Below, piece by piece: positions 1 to 6,370 of a stretch of DNA of 7,889 nt. The DNA lies in contig JAAZON010000214.1 of NCBI GenBank assembly GCA_012797725.1, positions 1-7,889 on the forward strand, written 5' to 3'. The translations under genes and the position numbers were made by a program. How positions within the stretch are numbered: the first letter of the stretch is position 1; every line of letters begins with the position of its first letter. Below the pieces are notes generated by a model. That model searched no databases, was not told the origin of the DNA, and saw nothing but the letters and a program-made list of their open reading frames with translations. Source of the stretch: SAR324 cluster bacterium. GTDB lineage: Bacteria > Bdellovibrionota > UBA2361 > JAAZON01.

Positions 1-97
1 AATTCCACACTTTCTTAGCAGCATTAACCATTGATTTGAAGAATGATTTGATGCCATCCCAGATACTGTAACAAAATCGTGCAATTCTGGCAACCAT
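1..97 (-). CDS. Small amphipathic/basic protein, 5' part only (runs off the window)
   Basis: The reading frame starts with ATG at 97-95 and stays open for 32 codons to the window edge. A GGGAG Shine-Dalgarno element sits about 6 bases before the ATG (minus strand reads TCGGGAGAAAACCATG). The visible peptide starts MVARIARFCYSIWDG and continues with Lys, Phe and Trp residues spaced as in an amphipathic helix (KSFFKSM, AAKKVW). There is no clear uncharged transmembrane segment. It lies directly downstream of the 239-aa gene, separated by a G6/C6 hairpin. I do not recognise it. A membrane-associated or peptide-like product is possible from the amphipathic pattern, but this is inference from a fragment. 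Confidence 0.65.
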   Translation of the reverse strand, partial: MVARIARFCYSIWDGIKSFFKSMVNAAKKVWN

Positions 98-122
98 GGT
101 TTTCTCCCGATTTTAAGATTTA

Positions 123-144
123 GGGGGGATAACAGTCTCCCCCC
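123..144 (-). terminator. GGGGGGA/TCCCCCC hairpin after the 239-aa gene (weak terminator or processing hairpin)
   Basis: A perfect 7-bp stem (123-129 with 138-144, six of the pairs G-C) encloses an 8-base loop, about a dozen bases past the stop of the 239-aa gene. On the minus strand it is followed by TAAATCTTAAAAT, which is A/T-rich but not a proper U-tract. It could be a partial terminator, or an RNA-stabilising 3' hairpin that still lets some transcription into the next gene. Confidence 0.5.
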
Positions 145-155
145 AAAGTAGCTGC

Positions 156-875
156 CTACTGGCCGTTCTCGACATCGTCCGGATTGGGCGAAGTCGGAAT
201 GATGCTGGACAGGATCTCCTTCACGGTGCTGGCCGCCACACGAACGCCAGCGGCGGCACCCTTCAGAGAACCGGGCTTGGCAATCTCGTGGATGTCATGC
301 TGATTAGTTTTCGCATTGACAGTCCACATGATGTCCACCTTGGAGCGATTGCTGGCAATAGCCGCCAGCACGAGGGCCAGGGTGCTGAGGTCGTCGTTCT
401 GGATGTCCTCAACTGGGTCCCAGTCCATCATGTTGGGGGCGATGCATTCATCGCTCTCGAACTGGATCTGCAGGTTCGAGTTCTTGAAGTCCTCCTTCAC
501 CTCCCGCGTGAGCGTGAAGGGCTTGCCGGCCATAGCCGCGTAGTCCACGGCACCAAGCAGGCGCATCAAATTGATGCCACTCTGCGTGTTACCACGGACA
601 GCTTCCGGAGTGTCCGACGGGTTGAACGTAATGTTCATGGTCTTCCGATTGGACATGGTCGGGGACTGGTTGCGGTCAACGCTCCGAATGAGTTGCTGTT
701 CTTCGGTGCCGTCGGCCTTCTTGCGGGGATCAAGGTCGAGGCGAATGCGGGCAACGAAATTGTTGCTGTTCGCCGCAGCGGAACGAGCCAGGCTAGCCGC
801 CGTGACAGTTGCGCTCGACACTTCGCCGGACGACGGAGTGTACGAAGCGGTGGGGTTTTGAAGATTGATCTTCAT
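156..875 (-). CDS. Unrecognised 239-aa protein, GC-rich, last complete gene of the polymerase operon
   Basis: The start ATG (875-873) overlaps the polymerase stop TGA as ATGA, so translation is probably coupled. An AGGAGG site lies 8 bases upstream, and the gene ends at TAG 156-158. The N-terminal ~45 residues are rich in Ser, Ala, Thr and Asn and look flexible. A basic/acidic mixed middle follows, then Ala-rich helical stretches (LALVLAAIAS and GAAAGVRVAAS) and an acidic tail (NPDDVENGQ). There are no cysteine pairs, signal peptide or membrane segment, and I recognise no family. Base use differs sharply from its neighbours: 36 of 60 bases are G/C at 181-240, against 25 of 60 at 1081-1140 in the polymerase. 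Codons such as GCC, CTC, CGC and TCG are favoured. This could mean high expression (for example a virion or abundant nucleic-acid-binding protein) or recent acquisition from a GC-richer source. The function is unknown. Confidence 0.92.
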   Translation of the reverse strand: MKINLQNPTASYTPSSGEVSSATVTAASLARSAAANSNNFVARIRLDLDPRKKADGTEEQQLIRSVDRNQSPTMSNRKTMNITFNPSDTPEAVRGNTQSGINLMRLLGAVDYAAMAGKPFTLTREVKEDFKNSNLQIQFESDECIAPNMMDWDPVEDIQNDDLSTLALVLAAIASNRSKVDIMWTVNAKTNQHDIHEIAKPGSLKGAAAGVRVAASTVKEILSSIIPTSPNPDDVENGQ

Positions 876-3800
876 GAGTCATGCCTCCTGAACAAGCTAA
901 AATATTTTTCAATACCTTGACGAGTCTCCTCATCATATTCAGGGTACTGGTCATTGTATACCCTGAATACCCTCTGAAGAAGCTCTGTCGGAGCTACTTT
1001 CCAAATCAATGAAGTACGAAGATTATATCCTAGTACATCCCTGAAATCAGTAGCCCTTATAGCACCAAGAAGAGAGAAAAACCACATAGAGATCATATCA
1101 TAGTGACCAGGTTTTGCAACTCTTCTCATGATGTCAGCCAGATTATGAACAACACCTGGCTTCTGTATTCTTCCTTCCTTATCCACAACACCATGCAAGA
1201 ATCGGGTTACTTCCGACCATTCCATGGTTGATGTGAATCCTTCTTCACTGTTAACATCAAACTGCTCTGCATATTGCTGAGTCAATTTGGTATACATTTC
1301 CATAACGACGAGGGCGTATTCTTTCAACTCGTTAACAGCCATGATATCCAGAGAAGCGTTAACTAGAGGATCAAGTTCTTTCAGGATGGCTGTGAAGATT
1401 GGCGTGTACATGTGCATGAAGCTCTGGTTAAAGATGATTGAATACTTATTCTCGTACGGAGTACCTGCATACCCACGAGGGATAAGGCTGGTAAATTCCA
1501 GAGAGATGAAATCGTCAACGATTTCATAATACGGATGATTGAAGATTTGGTATGCAAGCTTCTTATTGTTTGGCAACCAAACGTTCAGCACCCAAATCCA
1601 ATAATCGCGTAGGAACATCCACCAATCCAAATATTGGTCTTTGGAATAGGGGATTTTATGTCCCGTATCGCGGACAAACTCCAGGAGCATTCCGCTGAGC
1701 GTAGGCGGCGAAGAGAGTTTTTCAGGGTTGAAGAACAAAATCGCGTTAACAGGATTTTCGTGATCGTGAACGAACAAAAAATCCTTTTCAAGTTGATCTG
1801 AATAATCAACTTGAATGATATTGTGTTTAGGCTTAAAGTCTTCGATAACGCGCTGAATATGTTGCCTGAGTTGTGTTTTCTCTTCGTCGGAAAGATTCTG
1901 CTTCTTGCAAATTCTTTCGAAGACAATCCTAGTCACGCGATTGTCTTCGATACCGATAGCGGCTTTGGAAGTAAGCGTTTTGTAAGCAGCATAAACGACT
2001 TCTGAGACGCTCATAATGTCGCATTCGTTGATATTTTCGCCCTTAAGCCCTTCCAGCCTGCTACCCTGCTTACAGAATCCGGTAACCCATGTTGGTAGAA
2101 TGCCTGCTAAATCACCATCGAAATCACCTGAAGCAGTAGCCCAATCCTCCGGATGCAGTTCGACTACGTTTCCGAAAGACCAATCAACTACTTTCGCGGT
2201 GAATGAATCTCTCGTTCTCACCTTGCGAGGATCGACTTCGGTGATGCAATCGAGATTTGGGTTTCTAACGATGGTGATATATCCGTTGGCATCAACGATG
2301 GGTTTGAAGTCTAGCGGGATTCGGCACTCGCCCTGCTTCAGTCCGATTCCAGGTGCGGCTAGCCGATACCCATACTTGACATGGGTCATGCCTTTTTCGT
2401 TGGCTACAATCTTGTTAGCCAACTTGTAGGTACATTTGGCTTTGAGAGCAACCTTAGCAAGAAGGTTGGCAACTCTTCCAATGACCTGCGGGTGGAACGG
2501 AGCCATGCCCATTTTTATCAGCACCATAGCTGATTGGAAACTGGACAGGCTGCTCTGGGACATATTATCATATTCAAGGATCTTCTCAACTACACTATAC
2601 TTTTGGGAAACAACCTTTCCTTCACACATGAAAGAATCTTCGATGGCGTTTCCTTTAGTATAGATCAAATCAATGACTCGCTGAATCTTAGCTAGTTCAT
2701 TACGGATCAAACCCTTGATACGATCTTTGTCGGGTAGTCCTCTAGCAACCAATTGACGGCTAACATTGCTATAAGGCTTCTTAGCAGCGGCATCGTCACT
2801 AAAGATTCCGATATCATCGGAACTAATCTCACATGCAGGATATGAGATAGTTGGTGTGGCACAGCCCGGACATTTTGTAACGTTACGGCTCAATGGCAAC
2901 CAACGCCATGAACATCCGGGGTTTTCACACATGGACAAGCGATGTTCTCGAGCTTCAAGATCAAGACGTGCACGACGTTCTTGCTTGATGGCCTTCGGGT
3001 TAAAAACAACCCGAATAGTGTCCACATCAAGCGGAAGACCGAATTCAGATTCCCATACGTGGTCTGGAAGGAATCGAATGCATCCTTTCACGGAGCTGGA
3101 TGCACACTGCAGCATTGTCACATCGCTAATGTAGCCACTTGCGGCCATTAGTTGCATTCCGCAGGTTGCCGGCATGAAGGCAATGATGCCATCATACTGA
3201 GTCAACCGATCAAGGATAATTCCACGCAACAAGGGCTTTTTGGATTTCTCCAAAATCTCTCCGAGCCTCACACGAGATTTGGCTGACGGAGTCGCAAAAT
3301 AGCTACTTTCGAAATGCAGCTGGTTACAGGGCATCACGAATCGCTTGACGGTAGTGACAAGCGACATTCTGGACATTCTTTCCTCATTTCCCATTAGTGG
3401 GACGTAAAACAGTTCCATCCCACTACGGTCAGTAAACGATGTAAGGTGAGGCTGATTTCCATACTTCGCATAGAAATCCTGGAATCGTTCAAAGGTTTCT
3501 GGAGTCGGCGGATACTCAGATGGAGCAACTGGAAGATTCTTAAACTGCTTGGGGATTCTATCCTCCGGCCAAGGGCCAAAGCGCGCTTTCAGGCAATCTT
3601 CTCCGATAAGAATTCCAAGCTTATCTTCGCCGTTGCCACGAAAAGCAGCTTCATCACAATACAGGAATGTGGCACTAGTCACCATTCCTGTACTAGTGCC
3701 GAGAGGATAGAGGGCATCGATGGTTGGAACACCGGTTCGTCCAGTCATTACTTGTTCAAACAACTGTGGTGATCCAAGCATCGTATTTCTCTGCCCCGTG

Positions 3801-4324
3801 TTAGGATCAATAACCTTCACGAGATAGATGCTTCCGCCCATGCGTTTAGCTGTGGTATAAGCCAAACAAGAACGCATTCGGAATTTGTGGGTTTGAAGAT
3901 AGTTTTCGATCTCAATGATAGGTCGATCAAATGATCGGCTTTTCTTGAGGATCTTAGCAAGTTCTTCATCATCAGGCATACGAAAGTTGGGAACTTTCGT
4001 TTTCCCGATGATCTGCTGGGCAATGAGATAGTATCCAGGGACTTGAATAAGGTTATAGCGCCAGATATACTCCAACTCATTTTCAAGATCGCGTTCACTC
4101 ATGAACGATGCTGGAGTTTCCGGACTGCAAAACCTTTTCACAAGTTCCAGGACTTTGTCCTTCTCATACTCGTCTGAACTGAAGGTTTGCCCATTGATTG
4201 AGAATGAAAGAATTCTACAGATATTTCCTGCTAATCTTTCAATCTCGATACTGTATGGGCCCACCTCAATCAGGCTGAGAAGGGCCCGCTGGGCCATCTC
4301 CTTTCTGATCTCCTTCAGATTCAT
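872..4324 (-). CDS. Single-polypeptide DNA-directed RNA polymerase-like protein, two-barrel (YonO/QDE-1 class), 1150 aa
   Basis: Residues 734-738 read DFDGD, the Mg-binding catalytic signature of double-psi beta-barrel RNA polymerases. The flanks match too. RNPNLD (687-692) resembles RAPTLH of bacterial beta', and LHPEDW (723-728) precedes the catalytic loop as LHP does in beta' before NADFDGD. These motifs in one chain with no separate beta subunit point to the QDE-1/YonO class, which includes eukaryotic RNA-silencing polymerases and the SPbeta phage enzyme YonO. The expected first, Lys-bearing barrel should lie N-terminal to this. VKGCIRF around K413 is a weak candidate. C466-x4-C471-x13-C485-x2-C488 looks like a zinc knuckle. 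The 400-residue C-terminus is helical and Trp-rich. At 1150 aa it is about twice the length I recall for YonO and shorter than the crAss-phage virion polymerase. The start at 4324 has GGGAGG at ideal spacing, inside the end of the previous gene. It probably transcribes the element's own genes. An RNA-templated role cannot be excluded. Confidence 0.93.
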   Translation of the reverse strand: MNLKEIRKEMAQRALLSLIEVGPYSIEIERLAGNICRILSFSINGQTFSSDEYEKDKVLELVKRFCSPETPASFMSERDLENELEYIWRYNLIQVPGYYLIAQQIIGKTKVPNFRMPDDEELAKILKKSRSFDRPIIEIENYLQTHKFRMRSCLAYTTAKRMGGSIYLVKVIDPNTGQRNTMLGSPQLFEQVMTGRTGVPTIDALYPLGTSTGMVTSATFLYCDEAAFRGNGEDKLGILIGEDCLKARFGPWPEDRIPKQFKNLPVAPSEYPPTPETFERFQDFYAKYGNQPHLTSFTDRSGMELFYVPLMGNEERMSRMSLVTTVKRFVMPCNQLHFESSYFATPSAKSRVRLGEILEKSKKPLLRGIILDRLTQYDGIIAFMPATCGMQLMAASGYISDVTMLQCASSSVKGCIRFLPDHVWESEFGLPLDVDTIRVVFNPKAIKQERRARLDLEAREHRLSMCENPGCSWRWLPLSRNVTKCPGCATPTISYPACEISSDDIGIFSDDAAAKKPYSNVSRQLVARGLPDKDRIKGLIRNELAKIQRVIDLIYTKGNAIEDSFMCEGKVVSQKYSVVEKILEYDNMSQSSLSSFQSAMVLIKMGMAPFHPQVIGRVANLLAKVALKAKCTYKLANKIVANEKGMTHVKYGYRLAAPGIGLKQGECRIPLDFKPIVDANGYITIVRNPNLDCITEVDPRKVRTRDSFTAKVVDWSFGNVVELHPEDWATASGDFDGDLAGILPTWVTGFCKQGSRLEGLKGENINECDIMSVSEVVYAAYKTLTSKAAIGIEDNRVTRIVFERICKKQNLSDEEKTQLRQHIQRVIEDFKPKHNIIQVDYSDQLEKDFLFVHDHENPVNAILFFNPEKLSSPPTLSGMLLEFVRDTGHKIPYSKDQYLDWWMFLRDYWIWVLNVWLPNNKKLAYQIFNHPYYEIVDDFISLEFTSLIPRGYAGTPYENKYSIIFNQSFMHMYTPIFTAILKELDPLVNASLDIMAVNELKEYALVVMEMYTKLTQQYAEQFDVNSEEGFTSTMEWSEVTRFLHGVVDKEGRIQKPGVVHNLADIMRRVAKPGHYDMISMWFFSLLGAIRATDFRDVLGYNLRTSLIWKVAPTELLQRVFRVYNDQYPEYDEETRQGIEKYFSLFRRHDS

Positions 4325-4628
4325 TGTTCCTCCCGATTTTTTGGATTTCTTCGTCGAAGAGCATGGGCCTGTAATCTCCTAGCGCTACTCGCGCAAAGAT
4401 CAGACCGCTGTACTCTCTCAAGAAAAGAGAAATAACTTTCTCAAGCTCTATCTCAATTCCTCTAAATACTGTTTCTACCGGTTCCACTTCCAGCAGAATT
4501 TCATCTGATAGTTTTCTGCTTTTGATAATGAACGGTACTACTAGTTCCCTGCCGTCTAGATTAAGGTATGCCTTAGCCGGCATGTCGTTGTTAAGCCGGC
4601 GCGGAAACACTTGAATTTTCTCTATCAT
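4266..4628 (-). CDS. SpoVG-like nucleic-acid-binding protein (tentative), 120 aa
   Basis: The start ATG (4628) follows GAGGG with a 6-base gap. The gene overlaps the previous one by 38 bp and the polymerase by 59 bp. The polymerase ribosome-binding site therefore lies inside its coding sequence, implying tightly linked synthesis. Residues 5-31 (IQVFPRRLNNDMPAKAYLNL, then DGRELVV) resemble the SpoVG N-terminus, which has V-RLRRVN, a variable turn, an ITLD strand and EFVV. The helix around 58-73 (IELEKVISLFLREY) matches the closing SpoVG helix (KIQDAVLNEY). SpoVG is a small dimeric DNA/RNA-binding regulator of about 85-97 residues. Here residues 77-120 are an added hydrophilic tail rich in Glu, Asp, Gly and Pro, encoded mostly within the overlap. 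The similarity is from memory and by eye, so the family call is tentative, though the gene itself is solid. It could be a cofactor of the polymerase. Confidence 0.82.
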   Translation of the reverse strand: MIEKIQVFPRRLNNDMPAKAYLNLDGRELVVPFIIKSRKLSDEILLEVEPVETVFRGIEIELEKVISLFLREYSGLIFARVALGDYRPMLFDEEIQKIGRNNESEGDQKGDGPAGPSQPD

Positions 4629-5154
4629 CGTTTTCCCTCAAGCATACCGCGTTATTGGGAACAGATTGAAGAATCTGTCTCATAGATTCCAAAACGGCTT
4701 CTTCCTTCATATCAGATCGTTCTGCATCCTCTCCGAAGGAAGGATAGAACGAAATGATAATGCTATTATGAAAAACACTAGAAAACCTTTTAACAGACTC
4801 AATTGTTTTGGAAAAGGCATGTCTAAATTGGGCCACTCCAAGATATTCGGATTTAGATTCGTTGTAGGTTGGTTTCACAATATAAAACAGACAATCAACT
4901 GTTTTACCATAGACTTTTACGCTCCAACCCATATAGTTGGTTAGTGCTGGAGCTTTCTGTATCATTGGAAGAGAAGAAACGATAAGTTTACAAAACTCAT
5001 CGTTCTTAGCCATCATAAGGCTAATCAAAGGTGGAACGTAGAGATTCGTCCTATAGGTATAGGACGATATCTCAATAGGTACAATCAGGATATCTTGATT
5101 ACCAATTGTACCTATAAGTTCTGCTTCCGTCCGATCAATTAACGTGACTTTCAT
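4591..5154 (-). CDS. Unrecognised 187-aa protein in the polymerase operon
   Basis: ATG at 5154 is preceded by TAGGAG, 8-9 bases upstream (minus strand CTAGGAGCATTAGAACATG). The start overlaps the end of the 102-aa gene by 20 bp, and the stop TAA (4591-4593) lies 38 bp inside the next gene. The first ~45 residues look like beta strands (ILIVPIEISSYTY, NLYVPPLISLM). A helical region, a strand-rich middle (WSVKVYGKTVDCLFYIV) and a second helical part follow. Next come a buried-looking strand (NSIIISFYPSF), an amphipathic helix (EAVLESMRQILQSV) and a disordered tail ending SSVSAPA. It has no signal peptide, membrane helix or metal-binding cysteine cluster, so it is probably a cytoplasmic globular protein. 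I do not recognise a family. The overlap with genes on both sides suggests its product works together with the SpoVG-like protein and the polymerase. Confidence 0.84.
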   Translation of the reverse strand: MKVTLIDRTEAELIGTIGNQDILIVPIEISSYTYRTNLYVPPLISLMMAKNDEFCKLIVSSLPMIQKAPALTNYMGWSVKVYGKTVDCLFYIVKPTYNESKSEYLGVAQFRHAFSKTIESVKRFSSVFHNSIIISFYPSFGEDAERSDMKEEAVLESMRQILQSVPNNAVCLRENDDRENSSVSAPA

Positions 5155-5443
5155 GTTCTAATGCTCCTAGAGCTTTTTCAAGAATTGGTGGAAGATTTTG
5201 AATAAATTCATGTATCGTGCAGTGCCATACGTTTAGGTCTTGGCTTAACCTAGTTACTGTATCAATACAATGAATTCTTGCCTCTTCTTCTGGAGTAAAA
5301 ATGCAGAATTTATCATTCACTTGTAGAAGACAACAAGTGATGTCGCTGAGATGGTCCCTATGGATAAGCCCGAGTTTTAAATTTTTGGATAATTTCGAGG
5401 AAGAGGATAATAGCGTTTTACAGAAAAATTGCTTCTTGACCAT
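5135..5443 (-). CDS. Unrecognised 102-aa protein, first gene of the overlapping polymerase operon
   Basis: ATG at 5443 has AAGGAG with a 7-base spacer, and the stop TGA (5135-5137) lies inside the next gene. The N-terminal ~30 residues are basic and Ser/Lys-rich (LLSSSSKLSKNLKLG). A middle part with five cysteines follows (C37, C38, C47, C59, C74), not arranged as a CxxC pair. The C-terminal segment is helical (IHEFIQNLPPILEKALGALE). Family and function are unknown. It follows directly after the 226-bp spacer carrying two strong hairpins, so any regulation acting there would reach this gene first and then the whole downstream operon. Confidence 0.8.
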   Translation of the reverse strand: MVKKQFFCKTLLSSSSKLSKNLKLGLIHRDHLSDITCCLLQVNDKFCIFTPEEEARIHCIDTVTRLSQDLNVWHCTIHEFIQNLPPILEKALGALEHESHVN

Positions 5444-5496
5444 CCAGCTTCTCCTTGTCCCAGGTAGAATGTGGATAATGCATAATCGTCAGGCCG

Positions 5497-5542
5497 GGCT
5501 ATCCACTATACTCTACTTAGAGCACGAGTATAGTGGATAGCC
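5497..5542. repeat. Perfect 17-bp inverted repeat (hairpin/operator candidate) upstream of the polymerase operon
   Basis: GGCTATCCACTATACTC (5497-5513) is the exact reverse complement of 5526-5542, with a 12-base loop. An alternative pairing exists: CCGGGCT (5494-5500) with AGCCCGG (5546-5552), which keeps most of the inner stem and bulges out 7 bases. The structure lies 54 bases before the 102-aa start. On the minus strand it is followed by CGGCCTGACG and not by a U-run, so it is not a standard terminator. An RNA regulatory hairpin, a protein-binding palindrome or a promoter-linked element are all possible. Confidence 0.85.
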
Positions 5543-5563
5543 ACGAGCCCGGGAAGCAAGTTA

Positions 5564-5604
5564 CTCGTATAGGGCCGCTCCCTACCCGTTACTCCCTATA
5601 CGAG
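5564..5604. repeat. Perfect 11-bp inverted repeat overlapping the end of a leader-like ORF
   Basis: CTCGTATAGGG (5564-5574) pairs exactly with CCCTATACGAG (5594-5604) around a 19-base loop rich in C on the plus strand. On the minus transcript the first arm overlaps the last codons of the 16-codon ORF 5589-5639, and no U-tract follows. It shares a CTATAC/GTATAG core with the 17-bp hairpin 21 bases away. Confidence 0.8.
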
Positions 5605-5639
5605 AATCCTATACCTGGAGTAGGCTTGTTAAAGGACAT
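5589..5639 (-). CDS. Possible 16-codon leader peptide (MSFNKPTPGIGFSYRE)
   Basis: ATG at 5639 is preceded by AGGAG with an 8-base spacer (minus strand TAGGAGACCCTAATATG) and runs 16 codons to TAA at 5591-5589. The end of the frame forms the first arm of the 11-bp hairpin, and the 17-bp hairpin and the polymerase operon lie downstream. This arrangement recalls leader-peptide control, in which ribosome position decides which hairpin forms. There is no run of regulatory codons and no U-tract, so the evidence is only the good SD and the placement. It could be chance. Confidence 0.3.
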   Translation of the reverse strand: MSFNKPTPGIGFSYRE

Positions 5640-5649
5640 ATTAGGGTCT

Positions 5650-5659
5650 CCTACGTAGG
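5650..5659. repeat. 10-bp palindrome CCTACGTAGG
   Basis: A perfect 10-bp palindrome whose right half on the minus strand carries the AGGAG SD of the 16-codon ORF. It lies just past the stop of the 69-aa gene and could act as a short operator. No function is demonstrable. Confidence 0.4.
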
Positions 5660-5669
5660 GACTTTCAGT

Positions 5670-5879
5670 CTAAAGGATAGATTCTCGCCATTCTCTAAGC
5701 TGCTCTTCGTAGAATGGCACCTCGACGGGTTTAAACCCGTTTCCCATACAGAGGTCTCCGTCCAATGTTTCTAGTTTGGTTGAATGCTCCAACCAAAAAC
5801 AGAGAAACAAGTCGGAGCCATCATTTTGCATGGCATTGTGAAAATGGATACAGTTCATGCAGTTTGGTTCCATGATCAT
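5670..5879 (-). CDS. Small zinc-binding protein, 69 aa
   Basis: The start ATG (5879-5877) overlaps the preceding stop as ATGA, so translation is probably coupled. A second in-frame ATG two codons on (5873) has GGAAG at better spacing and could be the true start. Four cysteines fit a zinc-finger layout: C7-x2-C10 (CMNCIHFH), C27 and C44, with H12, H14 and H32 as extra possible ligands. The segment after C44 (MGNGFKPVEVPF) matches the closing pattern of many small phage and plasmid proteins of the form CxxC...C...C..F.P. The acidic/basic C-terminal helix (YEEQLREWRES) may bind a partner. No enzymatic role is suggested. A small DNA-, RNA- or protein-binding regulator is the best guess. Confidence 0.8.
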   Translation of the reverse strand: MIMEPNCMNCIHFHNAMQNDGSDLFLCFWLEHSTKLETLDGDLCMGNGFKPVEVPFYEEQLREWRESIL

Positions 5880-6229
5880 CTTCCGTTTTCCTGAAGCTTA
5901 CGCATGATGTTCAGCTTGAACGTATGCGCATTCATGCTGCCCGAGGTGCCATTATGCTTCTTAGTGAATAAGAAGCGCAAGTAGGTCTGGTTGGATAAGT
6001 AGATGATAACTTGATAGTCGTCCGCGGAGTGGACATCACCATACTTATACCCAATAGTGGAACAAGTAACAGTAACGATACTGCGGATAGGAAGGATCAA
6101 GTTATTTCCCTTGACTTTCTGCGATCTATGGACTTCCATAATGAGAAGTCCATCCACCTGTTTGTGAACCGTGAATTCCTTGTTCAGAGTCAGAAGATTA
6201 GGTCTTTTGCGGGATCTTGACTTTTCCAT
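5876..6229 (-). CDS. Unrecognised basic protein, 117 aa
   Basis: The frame is open from ATG 6241, but that codon has no SD (CCCCTTTA precedes it). The internal ATG at 6229 has GGAGAAG with a short A-rich spacer, so I chose 6229. The protein starts with a basic tail (MEKSRSRKRP). A run of predicted beta strands follows (DGLLIMEV, NLILPIRSIVTVTCS, YQVIIYLSNQTYLRFLF), then a C-terminal helix (HTFKLNIMRKLQE). Several strands followed by one helix is the outline of a PH-like domain, but I cannot confirm that by sequence. It lies just after a strong terminator, so it needs its own promoter between about 6230 and 6300, or read-through. It is coupled to the 69-aa zinc protein through ATGA. Confidence 0.78.
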   Translation of the reverse strand: MEKSRSRKRPNLLTLNKEFTVHKQVDGLLIMEVHRSQKVKGNNLILPIRSIVTVTCSTIGYKYGDVHSADDYQVIIYLSNQTYLRFLFTKKHNGTSGSMNAHTFKLNIMRKLQENGR

Positions 6230-6269
6230 TTTCTTCTCCATTAAAGGGGTTATGTAATTTCTACCTTTT

Positions 6270-6285
6270 TAGTTTAAGTAACTTA
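6270..6285. promoter_or_regulatory. Operator-like motif TAGTTTAAGTAACTTA, copy 1
   Basis: This 16-base site contains the palindrome TAAGT-a-ACTTA. It matches 14 of 16 positions of a site read on the other strand at 7652-7637, upstream of the 77-aa gene. It lies 41 bases before the 117-aa start, between that gene and the upstream terminator, where a promoter is needed. The role is inferred only from position and recurrence. Confidence 0.35.
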
Positions 6286-6287
6286 TC

Positions 6288-6370
6288 AAAAAAAGAGAAA
6301 AAACAAGACATTGATCGTTTCTGAGTTAACGAAGGGGAATAACGTTAACTCATTAGAAATCAATGTCTTG
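6288..6370 (-). terminator. Strong rho-independent terminator after the 75-aa gene
   Basis: Two 28-base arms (6304-6331 and 6343-6370) form a long imperfect stem around an 11-base loop. They give 12 perfect pairs (CAAGACATTGAT with ATCAATGTCTTG), an internal loop, about 4 pairs, then AGTTAACG with CGTTAACT. On the minus strand the stem is followed at once by TTTTTTCTCTTTTTTT. This fits intrinsic termination of the transcript carrying the 75-aa gene. It separates that unit from the 117-aa/69-aa pair. Confidence 0.88.

Noticed and set aside
288..920. 210-codon plus-strand frame opposite the 239-aa gene
   Set aside because: It is antisense to a well-supported gene with a good SD and operon link, and it has no SD of its own. 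The GC-rich opposite strand explains the long open frame.
1585..1926. 113-codon minus-strand frame inside the polymerase gene
   Set aside because: It is a shifted-frame shadow of the polymerase without a ribosome-binding site. Its Cys/Ser/Ile-rich composition is typical of off-frame translation.
2016..2429. 137-codon plus-strand frame across the polymerase active-site region
   Set aside because: It is antisense to the conserved catalytic motifs and rich in Pro/Ser/Leu without protein-like order.
872..4324. Reading the 1150-aa protein as an ordinary host beta' subunit
   Set aside because: The usual beta' zinc-finger start, the conserved bridge-helix signature and a neighbouring rpoB are absent. 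The size and operon context fit an accessory element.
5497..5604. Two hairpins read as CRISPR-like or as ordinary terminators
   Set aside because: There are no regularly spaced direct repeats. Neither hairpin is followed by a U-tract in the direction of transcription.
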